The translations under genes were made by a program, and so were the position numbers. 64,000 nt of DNA. It comes from Karstenula rhodostoma CBS 690.94. Taxonomy: Eukaryota; Ascomycota; Dothideomycetes; Pleosporales; Didymosphaeriaceae. This document shows positions 12,470 through 23,794 of this stretch, piece after piece. The DNA lies in assembly GCA_010093485.1 (NCBI GenBank), contig MU001493.1, forward strand, positions 467,599 to 531,598, in the 5' to 3' direction. How positions within the stretch are numbered: position 1 is the first letter of the stretch; each line of letters begins with the position of its first letter. The notes below the pieces were generated by a model. The model was not told the origin of the DNA, did no database searches, and was given only the letters and a program-made list of their open reading frames with translations.

Positions 12470-15400
12470 ATGCCGCCAAAGAAGAAGGGCAGCAAGAAGG
12501 CCCAGGACAACTGGGAGGACGACCTGGGCGAGTCGATTGTGCCCCAGGATGCCGCCGCAGAGTCCACCGCAGAGCCCACCGCAACGGAGCCTGCCGCCGA
12601 GGAAGAAGCTCCTGTCAGCGGTCTGATGGCTGCGCTGGCGAAACGCGGCAAGAAGAAGGGCAAGAAGGGTGGACAGCAGGACTGGGAGGCCGAGCTGGGC
12701 GAGAGTCCCGATGCTGGTGCAACAGACGATCCCTTTGCAAGCAAGGCGCCCGAGGAGGCCAATTTTGACGAAGACGACGTATTTGCGGGCAACTTCAAGC
12801 CCAACAAGGAACAAAAGGAGGAGAAGCAGGAGGAGAAGAAGAAGGAGAAGGCCGTGGTGGCGGACGATGCGCCGAGGGTGAAGACCAAGGCGGAGAAGGA
12901 AAAGGAAAAGAAGGAGAAGGAGAAGCAGCGGAAGAAGGAGATGGTATGTCAATGCTATCCCCGACCGAGAGACACTTTGGACCAGACAGTTTCTAACTTC
13001 GACGCAGGCAGCGAAGAAGAAGGCCAACGCCCCCGCAAACACCGAAGCAGCGAAGCCCGCAGAGACCAAGGCTGCCACTCCATCAGCATCTACTCCCGAG
13101 CCCGCTGCCGCTCCAACTGCCGCCGGTGGCAAAAAGGGCAAGAAGATTCCCGCCGCCCTTGCTGCGATCCAGAAGCAACAAGAAGAGCGACGGAAACGCG
13201 AAGAGGACCTGGCTCGCATTGAAGCAGAAGAAAAGGCCAGGCTAGAGGAGGAAGAGCGCAGGGTCGAGGAAGAGGAGAAGAAGAAGGTCGAGGCCAGAGC
13301 TCTCAAAAAGCAGAAGGAAAAGGAGAAGATCGAGCAGCTGAAGAAGGAAGGCAAGTACCTCACCAAGGCACAGAAAGAGGCCAAGGCGAAGAACGAGCTG
13401 CGCCTGAAACAGATGCTTGAGAGCGGAACTGCCAAGGTAGACGCACTTGAAGCGCCTGTGGAGAAGAAAAAGCCGGTCTACGACGACCGCAAGAAAAAGA
13501 AGAAGAACCAGGCCGAGCTGCAGAAGGAGAGGGAGGCCGAAGAGGCAGCAAAGAAGCTCGAAGAGCTCCGGATAGCCGAAGAACAGGCAGCTGCTGCCGA
13601 GGCTGAGGCACAGAAGGCGCGTGAAGACGCTGACGCGAAGAAGGGCGAGGAGAGCGACTCGGCCGAAGACTGGGAAGCCCAGGCAGATGCCATGGAGGGC
13701 GTCAAGGACAGCTGGGACGCAGACAGCGACGAAGAGGAAGAAAAGAGGCAGGCCGCCGCTGCTGCAAAGCAGAAGGAGAAGGAGGCTGCTGCAAAGTCTG
13801 CTGCCACGGAAGACGACGAGTCTTCTGAGGAAGAAGATGACAGCGACGACAGCGACGACTCATCGTCCGACGAAGAAGGCACTGCCACACAGCGCGCTGA
13901 AGCTGCACGAAAAGCTGCCGCCGCGGACCGGAGGAAGAAGCTGCACGAAGAGGCCCTCGCTGCTCGGTCCTCAGACAACCTCCGATCGCCTATCTGCTGT
14001 ATCCTTGGCCATGTCGACACCGGAAAGACCAAGCTCTTGGACAAGATCCGTCAGACCAACGTCCAGGAAGGCGAAGCTGGTGGTATCACGCAACAGATCG
14101 GTGCCACTTATTTCCCTGTTGAGGCATTGGAGAAGAAGACAGCCGTCGTCAACAGAGATCACTCATTCGTGTTCAATGTCCCCGGTCTCCTTGTTATCGA
14201 TACCCCAGGTCACGAGTCTTTTACCAACTTGCGCTCCCGAGGTTCTTCTCTCTGTAACATTGCTATTCTTGTCATTGATATCATGCACGGTCTCGAACCA
14301 CAGACACTGGAGTCCATGAGATTGCTGCGAGAACGGAGAACGCCTTTTATTGTCGCTCTCAACAAGATCGATCGTCTCCTTGACTGGAAGAAGGTTGACA
14401 ACAACGGTTTCGAAGACTCTTTGAGTCTACAGAAGGAACGCGTCCAGAAGGAGTTCGAGGACCGCTGGGTCATGGTACGCACGCAACTGCAAGAACAAGG
14501 TTTCAACTCGGAGCTCTTTTTCAAGAACAAGAACATGTCGCGGTATGTCTCCGTGTGCCCGACCTCTGCGCACACCGGAGAAGGTATCCCCGATATGATC
14601 AAGCTCATCATCAAGCTCACTCAAGAGCGTATGACGAACAACCTCATGTACCTATCTGAGGTCGAGTGTACAGTTTTGGAGGTCAAGGTCATCGAAGGTC
14701 TTGGCACCACGATCGACGTTATTCTCTCCAACGGTGTCTTGCACGAGGGCGACCGAGTAGTACTCTGCGGAAACCCAGAGCCTATAGCGACCAATATTCG
14801 AGCTCTCCTTACGCCTGCCGAGATGAAGGAGCTTCGTGTCAAGTCACAATACGTACACAACAAGGAGGTCAAGGCTGCCATGGGTATCAAGATCGCCGCC
14901 GATGGTCTCGACAACGCCATTGCCGGTTCGCGACTGCTCGTCGTTGGCCCAGACGATGACGAAGAGGATCTGATGGACGAAGTTATGGGTGACCTCGCAC
15001 ACTTGCTCAGCAAGGTGTCCAAGACCGGCCGCGGTGTCTCTGTACAAGCATCCACGCTCGGTTCGCTCGAAGCCCTGCTCGAGTTCCTGCGCGTCTCCAA
15101 GATCCCTGTCGCTACCATCTCCATTGGTCCCGTCTTCAAGAAGGATGTCCTACGCGCAGGTATCATGTTAGAGAAATCAAAGGAGTACGCCGTCATGTTG
15201 TGCTTCGACGTCAAGGTGGATAGGGACGCTCGCGCCTACGCCGACGAAATCGGCGTCAAGATCTTCGAAGCAGACATCATCTACCACCTCTTCGACAAGT
15301 TCACTGCGCACATGAAGCAGCTCGAGGAACAGCGCAAGGAAGACAGCAAGATGCTTGCGGTCTTCCCCTGCGTGCTCAGTCCCATCGCCGTCTTCAACAA

Positions 15401-15823
15401 AAAAGACCCCATCGTCCTGGGTGTCGATGTCACTGAAGGCAGCCTCAAGATCACCACCCCCATCGCCGCTATCAAGAAGAACCCCGTTACCGGCCTCAAG
15501 GAGATCATCTCCCTGGGCAGAGTGTAAGTCCCCATGCCCCATCCCTTCCTTTCCCCAGCGCCACTGCTAACTTAAACAGCACTTCCATCGAGCGCGACCA
15601 CAAGCAGATCCCCGTCTGCAAAAAGGGCCAGCCCTCAGTCGCCGTCAAGATCGAAGGCCCCAACCAGCCCCTCTACGGCCGCCACCTCGAGGAAAAAGAC
15701 ACCCTCTACAGCCTCATCTCCCGCGAGAGCATCGACACGCTCAAGAACTACTTCCGCGCCGATGTCACCATGGACGAGTGGAAGCTCATCAAGCAGCTCA
15801 AGGAGAGTTTCGACATCATGTAG
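12470..15823 (+). CDS. FUN12: Translation initiation factor eIF5B (IF2-type GTPase)
   Basis: GTPase that joins the large ribosomal subunit at the end of initiation and works with the initiator tRNA. Exons are 12470-12943, 13008-15523 and 15580-15823, giving 1077 residues. The first ~480 residues are a charged Lys/Glu/Ala-rich tail with long coiled-coil-like runs and two copies of an acidic motif around W15 and W72 ([16 protein letters not shown]). The GTPase domain starts near residue 490 with G1 GHVDTGKT, G3 DTPGHE and G4 NKID. Domains II-IV follow to the C-terminus, which ends in DIM. Both introns keep frame: phase 0 after residue 158, and within a Val codon near the end. Length and motif order match fungal eIF5B. 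Confidence 0.97.
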
Positions 15824-16716
15824 ACGTATCCAGATTGTGTATGAAGGGAAGACAAGGTAATAAGATAGCATGGCTGGCATTATATTGTGTTTTCTCACCG
15901 GCTTGCAGAAGGGAGGGTGATGTTATGTTATGTTGTGAGAGGAGCCGGCGGGCGGTTGTGCATGGGATTGGCGTTGTTTTTTCGTTTCGTTTTTCTTTTG
16001 CTATTTGGTTTATCCGCTGCGTCCTGGATTGGACCCGACTGGACTGGACAAAACGCATGCATGCATACACGTACACTAAAAGTCTGATCAGATCGATGGC
16101 TCTTTCGCTTATCTACGCTTACCCCCCCTCCTCCTGCGATTGATGTGCGTGGTGTATGAAGCTCTGAGCTATAACGACATCGCGCTGCGTCGAGTTTGGG
16201 AAGGATGCTCAATCGCTCGCTCGCTCCTTTGTCGGAAAATCACGACGACGCTGCGTGCGCTACTGCCCTCCCGTACGCTACGCCTCCTTCGTAACCTTCG
16301 CCGTCTACTCCCTGCATTCGTAGGCGCTAATCGCAGCGCAGAGCGGCTTGAACCCTATGTTTCCAGGACGGAGGCTAGGAGGAAGTGGTTCCGGGTATCT
16401 TGTAAAGATGTGTAATTTCATGTGTTTTTTAAGTGGTGGGGTGGGGATACCGGATAGATGCCTTATGTGTAAAAGGGGGATTTTTTCTTTTTCTTTTTGG
16501 AAAAAAGGCGTAAGGGTGAACAGGGTAAAGAGTGATGCTGGAAATACTGATGCTATGTTGTGATATGTTGTGATATGCTACGATATGCTATGCTATGCTT
16601 AAGAACGCTCATGTGCCTGACAATGCTAAAAAACAAAATGCATGTGCCAATGCGAAACGAAAACCAAAAGGATAGCGCAGATGCAATGCACTACAACTGT
16701 ATGGGAAAGTACCATA
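15824..16716. other. Convergent intergenic spacer
   Basis: This 893-bp stretch lies between the 3' ends of eIF5B and the Zn2Cys6 factor. It is AT-rich near 16420-16640 and carries a short degenerate decamer array at 16553-16600. I see no gene in it. Confidence 0.6.
16553..16600. repeat. Degenerate tandem decamer array
   Basis: About five 8-11-bp units of the type TGATATGTTG / CGATATGCTA / TGCTATGCT follow each other between two convergent genes. This is probably a simple minisatellite. Confidence 0.6.
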
Positions 16717-18347
16717 TCAGACCCGGTCCCAAACACCATCAGGATCGAAAGTGTTCTCCACGATGCCCCCACCAACAAGATGCAACCTCCTCGACGCGAA
16801 CCCAATCTTATGCTCCTGCTCCATGCGCGCGAAAGCACCTCGGCACCAATTCACGCGGTCATGGTCGCCTCGCCTTACGTAGTAGCTCGAGACGACATGG
16901 AGCGGCATGAACATGTTTTCCGTGGCGGCGTAGGAAGTGTTGGAGGCGCAGTATTGCACGGAGCGGCAGACCAGCGACGCGTACTCGGAGATGCGCGGCT
17001 GCAGTGCAGCATGCTCTGGAAAGTCGGAGCGAGGCAGCCGTGCGTGCAGCATCTGGCGGGCTTCGAGGATGAGGAGTTGAGATGTCCAGTAGAGGCAGTA
17101 GTTGGTGCAGGCTTCGATCGAGGTGAACTGGAGGGGGAAAGGGACCGAGTCTGCGCTCGCTTGGGCGGCGGGGGATGTCCATGGGCTGGGTATGCTGGAT
17201 TGGAGTAGCTCGTACCATGGCGCAAGGATCTGTTCGATGGTCGATAGGTCGTTTAGGATAGCTAGCACAGCAGAAACTGGGGCTGGTGCAGTAGAGGATA
17301 CGAGACTGTCGGTGGCGCTGAGGATGTTGGGGAGAGGCAGGATGCGTTCGCACCATTGGAAGAACAGGTCGTTGCGGCTCGTTCGCGGCACCGAATATAT
17401 CTGGCGTGCCAGATGTCGGAACCCGGGAGATGAGCAGGGATACGATCGCCTGCTCGATATCGCTTCAAACATACCTTGGTTCAGTATATACACGTGGAGC
17501 TCTTCGAGATCCATGTTGTCCAGCGAGAGGTGGAGCATGCGAGTAGCACCCTCTATGTGGGTAAGTTGGCTCGACCCACCTCCGTTGGACATGAACAGCT
17601 CCGTAGAGCTCATGACCAACGTTGTCGCAAGTAGATGTTTCTTTTCAGAAGCACCCAGCTCTGGAAGCGCTTTCTGAACCATCTGAAGAGCGTTCAGGTA
17701 CATGTTCCCTCCCTGATTAGACAAGCTAACGTCTTGGGTTTGCGACCCGATGAATGAAGCCGCCATTCCCCCGATGGCGGTGTCCAGGATGACCGATTGT
17801 CCCAGCCATGAAGGAAGAAGTAGCCTCCAGCCCCCACATTCATTACCGGCTGTGAGTGGGTCGACAGGTGTCTTGCCAGGCCCGTACCGCCTCAAGTAGA
17901 TGTCCAGAAAAAGTTCGACTAGCCGGTGGATGTGTGCGGGATCCGCAAGGGCGAGCATGGCCTTCGAGGCATCCACCGAGCCCAAAGGCATGGTATCGGA
18001 TGTCTGTGAGGTCCAAGGAAAATATGTCGCTAGCATGTCTAGGGTTTGGGGTGGCGAAGTCGCGGGCTGTGATGCCAAGTCTAGTAACAGGTGTTTCTGT
18101 GCACTCTGGCCACGGTTCCACGTGGGCGGCGGTTCTGATGAGTCCACATTGATGAATATGTGGCCCATATCGTAGCCACCGCAAGGCTTGTTTGTGGCAA
18201 CGCATTCACTGCATCGCGGCTTCTTCTTGTCGCACTAGGAGTGTATGAGCAGCTGCATTGATCAGATTGGATATTTCTGTAAATCACCTGGAGCCCGTTC
18301 TCCTTACAAGACTTGCAGAGCCCTCGTTTAAGCGATCCCGGGAGCAT
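16717..18347 (-). CDS. Zn(II)2Cys6 fungal transcription factor
   Basis: Fungal-specific DNA-binding regulator; its target is unknown. Exon 1 (18347-18288) encodes 20 residues, an intron (18287-18235, GTGATT...CTAG) follows, and exon 2 (18234-16717) encodes the rest: 525 residues in all. The splice joins a perfect zinc cluster, with cysteines at residues 11, 14, 21, 28, 31 and 38 in the spacing C-x2-C-x6-C-x6-C-x2-C-x6-C. Without the intron the first two cysteines are lost. The remainder is a helical region of the fungal transcription-factor middle-homology type. The ATG at 18347 was chosen because the only in-frame codon upstream that could act as a start is a TTG. It lies 5.4 kb from the monooxygenase/polyketide synthase pair, with the carrier and a membrane-protein gene between, so a role in that locus is only a possibility. 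Confidence 0.9.
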
Positions 18348-20205
18348 TTTGCGATTTATTGTAATGAGATGCAACTGAAATGGGAGCGGATATGCGGCGT
18401 TTTCAAGATACAGCGCCGTTCAAAGAAAGAAAGTACGGAACCATGTAGACAAGGAGAAGGATACTGGGAAAAGTTAAGCTGCTTCTGTCGTTGCAGTCTA
18501 CTGGATTGTCGGTCCTTTTCATAGTCGTCCGAGAAGTTGATGTTCAAGGATCAATCATAACGGCTAGCCTACACCGCCGCACTCATTGAGTTACCCTTTC
18601 GAGATTGACCGCTGGAGCTGACTGGGAGGCACAAAGAGTATACCGGAAGGGTCTGGATGTAAATGCAGGGCCCGTCCGTTGATCTAAGCAGAATCTTGAA
18701 CCACACGTACGGTCTTGCCATTGTACTTCCAGGGAGAATTCCATAGCGGAAGCCGAAGCTGTGGAGTTAGGCATACCACTGTCGTGCACTGTGATTGACG
18801 GCGTATCCTGAGCCTCAACCGCTCCTCCGTCAAAAGCTGCCACTTCTCTAGGCGACGTTTACGCGGAATCAAACATCGAGTGCACGGGGGTGGGCCGTGG
18901 TTCGAGAGCGGCTCCGCCATCGTGGGGTCCAACCAGTAGAACCATGTCGCGGCCTGACCTATTCAAGCGGCAAATAGGCATTCGGGGGCGAGTCCAAGTC
19001 ATGTTGACCGTGTACAATGCGGTATGGCGGGAGCGCAGGGGGCCACCAGTGTCCGTAGTTAGCCTCATGAGGCAGGCCATACTGTGTAGCTGAGCGTCTC
19101 ACCTCCACAGGTGCCGGTGTGACGGGCCGTCGATCTGAAACCACTGCTCGTTGCTATTCGTGGCTCAAATTGACGGCGCCGAATTCGCCTTTGTACCCTC
19201 GTCGTCCGGTCGCGGTGGAGAAGGTAAGGGAGACCAGACGGAGGCTTGGATATAGATCTGGAGAAGGCGCGAATGCGTCCGATTTATCGGGAGCAGGCGC
19301 GATTTGTATGCAGAACTCAGGTCGAAGAATGTCCTCGACCGCGAACCCCACAGACGGTTCCTACTAGGCATCGGTTCTTCCAACATGCAACAACGTGCAA
19401 CACGAAATTGCATCCTTAGGCGAAGGCCGCCTGTCTCAGTGTGCGAACGTGGGATCTACCGGTACGCTGCTTCTATCATTAGATGACGCGAGACAGTCCG
19501 ACTAATCACAGCGCAGTGTGTGCTGACATGATTACATGTGTGTCTCACTGCGCTTGAGTAGGCGTCCCACCCGGCCACGACATCCCGCCTACTTCACAGC
19601 CGCAGCCGCGGTTTGACCCAAGCGGCCGTCACATCTGCAAGACCGCTACCGGCCTGATAGCTAGCCTTGTGGTTATGATTGCCGATTGGGGCCATATACG
19701 GGATTCCGCGCGCTTTTTCATCAATCCACACGCCTTTTGATTTGTGTTTTTGGCGAGTCTTAAAATTCAAGATTTCAGGGTGCATACGAGGTACCACAGC
19801 GAAACGTGGGATATGTAGGGAATAGAAAACCCGAGATCGTAACTTTTTACGCTTGCGTATATTAGTTAAAACGTACAACTGTAGCGTATACGTGGTAGGT
19901 TCAGGCGAATTATACCTAAATTACCACAGTGGCGAGAACACGGCAGCTGGATTGCCGTAACGAAAAGCACTGTCTGTGGTGCTGGTAAGAGTCTTAAGGT
20001 CAATGTAACCAGATCAACCACCCTTCCCTTGCTGAGTCTCTGGAGAAACCCTTGAACAAAGAGTATGGTATTCAAGCTTCTAGATCTACCGAGGCCGCAG
20101 TCGCAGCTCCTCGCCCCAAACAAAACGCCGACTATGCATCTATGTGCCCATCATTTCTAATATAATATACACGTGCTCCTTCGTTTCTTACAATACACGT
20201 AATGT
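18348..20205. other. Long intergenic region with unexplained coding-like minus-strand blocks
   Basis: This 1.86-kb stretch has no gene I can assemble. Between about 18590 and 19350 the minus strand shows several adjoining open blocks with protein-like composition. One, ending near 19160, is preceded by GFAVEDILRPEFCIQ. Another, around 18700-18960, reads WFYWLDPTMAEPLS. They may be exons of an unrecognised or decayed gene. From 19500 to 20150 the sequence is AT-richer and shows nothing. Confidence 0.35.
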
Positions 20206-21566
20206 TTACACGGCAGTGCCCTCGTTGGACCTCTGCTCGAAATACTTCAACAGCGTCTGGTACAGCACCAGCATCGTGCCGGACTGCACCGACGTCCACA
20301 CACCGCGGGGCCCGACTCCTCGGAAGCAGCCCCATATTCCCTCGGTTTTGTATATTAATCGGAGGCCGCGTATTACGGAGGAGGTGTCGAGGGTTGCGGC
20401 GCCATGGGCTTTGAGGGTGGTAGAGGGGGAGGAGGTGGATATAGGGCGGTTCGACGGCGCGGAGGATTTATTCGACTTGGAGGGCGTGGTATGTTTCGCG
20501 GTTGAGGATGGGGAGAGCGGCGCTGTCGAGGCGGGCGCAGGTGCCGATGATGTGCTGGGCTGCTGGGTCTGGATGCGCGTCTTGACCACGTCCAGAGGTG
20601 TAGTTATTACGCCAGCCATTCCTCCGGCGCTCGCAGCCGTTAGGATTTCCAGAGGCAGTCCGATGGTATTTGAGCCCATGTACTGTTTTGCCAGTTCTCT
20701 TTCCTCCTCGTAGAACGCGAATTGCAAAGCGGAGAAGGGGAGGTCGCGCCAGAGCGTGGCTTTGTATCCGTAGAAAAGTGCTCCGAAGCCTTCTGTTCTT
20801 GCGATTGTGCGCGCGGCATCGAGGGTAGAGCGATAGTTATAGCCTGAATTGAAATAGGGGTTGTTGTGACGGCCTTGTAATTGGAGGCGGGTTTTGAGGA
20901 CTTCGGATGGAACGTAGACGGGCGCGGCGGCGAGGTCAGCGACGAGGCCTGAAGGATGTTAGTACATGCAAACAGTGCAGCGCTCAGCCACTGCTTGGAG
21001 CGGCTACTGGGTTGTATCACATACCGGCTGTGAAGTAAGATATCGAGGGCGCGATACCGTTGTCTATCATCAAGCGCTTACCCCACTCGTACGTCCCAAA
21101 GAAAGCACATGTCCCCAGGAACGATCCCACAAACGCCGGCTGCACTCCTCCGTACAACCCCCGACTGAGGCCTTCCTGTCGCCATATGGTGTAGTATGTG
21201 TTGCCCATAGATGTGTACTTGGGGGGCATGTGCGGGTCGCCCTGTTGCCGGGTCTTTACGGTGTCCAGCGAGTGCATCAGCATGTCGCCCGTCGTGCCTC
21301 CTATTCCGCCCGCCAGAATTGCCTGCGAAACTCGATCAATTACGTTCGGTGCATCAGTCTCCCGAGAATCGGCGTACATGGATATAGGGTGGCCGCGCCA
21401 TCTCGTGGTCTATCTCCTCTCCCGCCTCTTGCGCTATCCTCTGCTGCCTCATATCCGGCACCGATCCGATGCTCTCCATCGCGGGCTTTTGGGCCCTCTG
21501 ACCATCCTCCACGAGCTTGTTTGGATTCGTAGGGCTGAACCAGTTGGATGCGCTTCCAAACACCAT
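20206..21566 (-). CDS. Mitochondrial carrier protein, Mme1 (YMR166C)-like
   Basis: Six-helix inner-membrane carrier. The closest family I recognise is yeast Mme1, reported as a mitochondrial magnesium exporter. Exons are 21566-21378, 21322-21025 and 20948-20206, giving 409 residues. The three carrier repeats show the signature helices: HSLDTVKTR (Ser where most carriers have Pro, as in Mme1), VPSEVLKTR and TPLDVVKTR. The third repeat carries a Ser/Pro/Thr-rich insert of about 60 residues before its second helix. The first exon is needed to give RPPYIH joined to AILAGG. An apparent ATG at 21379 lies at the intron 1 donor and gives a false N-terminus. The start at 21566 is the nearest upstream ATG but has a weak context, so the N-terminus is uncertain. 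Confidence 0.88.
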
Positions 21567-22102
21567 CAGCAATGCAGGGACGACGTATGCGCCTTGGAAA
21601 TGCACGAAACAGCCAGCAAGTACAAAGACGTAGGAAGAAACGCGGAGATGCGGAATGCGAGTGTGAAGGAGTAACGTGTGGCCAGCGCTGGTGTCGCCGT
21701 CCGTTCGAAAATTTAGCCAAGACAAGCCGACCCTAAGCCGCCAACACAAGCAGCACAGCACAGGCGCGATGCGGCCCCGATGCCAGCGATAAGATTGCAG
21801 GCGATTGACCTCTCCAAAGACTCACCTGCGATGCCGCATGCAAATTTGTCGCCGGCGATGGGGCGATTTGTGAAGCCGTCCGAAGAGCACCCAGTGAGCA
21901 GGCCGATGTGAGAGCAGATCGGGTTAAGCGTCGTCTACGATCACGTGCAGCCGACTTGTTTACCATCTGCTCGAGCTCCTCCACCGTCACCGCGACACGC
22001 CCACCACCATCCCAGCATTCCTTCCCCACCACGCCTCTGTTGCTTTTTTGTATATATATTCACGGTCGCATTGATCACGCCATCGCGCTCGCATCGTTCA
22101 TC
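21567..22102. promoter_or_regulatory. Divergent promoter, carrier / membrane protein
   Basis: This 536-bp GC-rich stretch lies between two divergent start codons. It has a TATATATA stretch near 22051, about 50 bp before the plus-strand ATG. I identified no other element. Confidence 0.5.
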
Positions 22103-23347
22103 ATGTCTCATTCCTGGCTGCAGCGCAAGCGCAAAGGCGAGCTGTTGGAGCTGGCGCAAAAAGCTAGCATTCCCGAGTGAGCATTGCTCTTCGTCGACGC
22201 GTAGGAACCAGTCTCTAACGCCTTGGGTGAACAGTGCGGATACGCTCTTGAAGGACGACCTGGTCGCCGCCCTCGAAGAAACGCTCGAGGCCAACGAGAC
22301 CACCTTCGCCAAACAGCGCGCATTCAGCGAATTCTATGGCCGCGGTGGATCACCCTGGAAGCGCGAGCGCTCCTCACCCGATGCTGTGGCCTTGACCAAG
22401 ACGCGCAGCAGACGCCAAACTCTGAACAGAAATGGGGAATCGTGAGTTTTTGTTTACCGACGCGTCACGCGCCGGAGCTGACGGAGCTGCTATTCAGACC
22501 CGACTACACCAGCACACCCGACAGACCGAGTCTAGTCTCGCGCGCACTCACAAAAACACCGCGCGAGGTTTCCCAGGTGACCCGGCGCGTCTCTGAACGC
22601 GTTGCTGAGGCTACTCCGCGCGCTCCCCAAGTCGACCTACGCGTTCCCCAGATCGACCTACGCGCTCCCCAAGTCGACCTGCCCGCGTCTCCCGCGCAGC
22701 TCGCTGAGATTGCCGACGAGTCATTCCAGGTGGTCAAGGAACGAGCGACTGAGCTCTGGGACAAGACGCGCATCGACGAAGCCAAGGAGTGGCTTCGCGA
22801 GACCGCGAGCTCTGTCAGCGCAATCCAGACCCTCATTCTGATACTGGAAGCCGCGACGCTGCAGTACAACACGCTCACAGACACGCACTACCTTTTCGAT
22901 TCCCCAGCCACGACTGGCTTCAATGCCAGGGAAGTCCGCTTCCCCAACCTTACCAAGCTCGCTGGCTCTGGTTGGTGGGGACCCGCGACGCTGTGGTCTT
23001 TGACGAACTGGGCGCTGCCCCTCATCTTCTCGTACTTCTTCAACCTGACCCTCCGCACGAACACGCGTCACAAGTCTTCCAAGACCCAATATACCATTGA
23101 CCCGTTCACCTTCAACATCGCAAAGGCCATCCTAGCCTACAGCGCCTACTATGTCTACACCACTGCCGACGCGTCGCTTGCCGGCCACCCCAACACGATT
23201 CTTGCGCAAACTCCGGGCTGGGGTCCGTTTTCGGAAGGCTCTGTTGCTACCGTGCGTGACAACATTCTTGGCGGCTACTACGGCATCCAGATCGGAAGCT
23301 TGGTGGGCGTGCTCGTGAGCCTCTACGACGCGGCGTTGAAGAAATAG
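22103..23347 (+). CDS. Conserved fungal membrane protein with SAP-like N-terminus
   Basis: Function unknown. Exons are 22103-22176, 22235-22441 and 22498-23347, giving 376 residues. Residues ~5-45 (KGELLELAQKA ... LKDDLVAALEETL) resemble a SAP-like or LEM-like helix-extended-helix fold. A linker follows with three 7-residue repeats (PQVDLRA type, DNA 22619-22681). A helical segment (about 165-200) leads to a C-terminal half with about four hydrophobic stretches (AIQTLILILEA, WALPLIFSYFF, AKAILAYSAYYVY, QIGSLVGVLVSLY). A SAP/LEM-like head followed by membrane helices would fit a nuclear-envelope or organelle-membrane anchor, but that is inference. Both introns have good donors (GTGAGC, GTGAGT), and the frame is kept only with them removed. 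Confidence 0.82.
22619..22681 (+). repeat. Three in-frame 21-bp repeats
   Basis: Three contiguous 21-bp units of the type CGCGCTCCCCAAGTCGACCT(A/G) encode seven-residue repeats in the linker of the membrane protein at 22103-23347. Units 1 and 3 are nearly identical; unit 2 differs at three positions. Confidence 0.85.
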
Positions 23348-23794
23348 GCTCGGGCATGTGTTTCTCGCAACGATGTAAACGACGGGAACGATATGGGCAT
23401 GTTGCTACTTCGGCGTTGCAGGCATTCTTTCTTCTTCAGTGCGTGCTTGACCAGGCGTGGGCGCGCAGGGGGTTGGGCGTTGGAGGATCGGATCAGATCA
23501 TTGACTTTTGAATCTCAATTATTATCATTGTTTCTGTCTCCGTCATCAAGCTTGAGCTCATTGCCCGTTTCGACTAGCTCCAACCCGTAGCTCCCGTGGA
23601 ACCGCCCCGGCGATGGTTCCCCGCACCCTCCACATTCCATCTTTTGCCAGGTGCGTATATATCCCTGCAACTCGGCGGCGCAATGCCGTCGGACGAGGCT
23701 CAGATACCGAGCTATTGTAATCACTCGTACATAATTATTCAAGAACGCTCACCTGTTCCCTGGACCTTCCTGCCCATGTTCCCCCAGTGATGCC
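23348..23794. other. Intergenic spacer
   Basis: This 447-bp stretch precedes the monooxygenase gene. A short pyrimidine-rich leader precedes its start. I see nothing else. Confidence 0.5.

Noticed and set aside
12311..13435. 374-codon minus-strand frame with Ser/Leu runs
   Set aside because: It is antisense of the Lys/Glu-rich eIF5B tail; Leu/Phe/Ser runs are the expected reverse of AAG/GAG repeats, and the frame also crosses the eIF5B intron.
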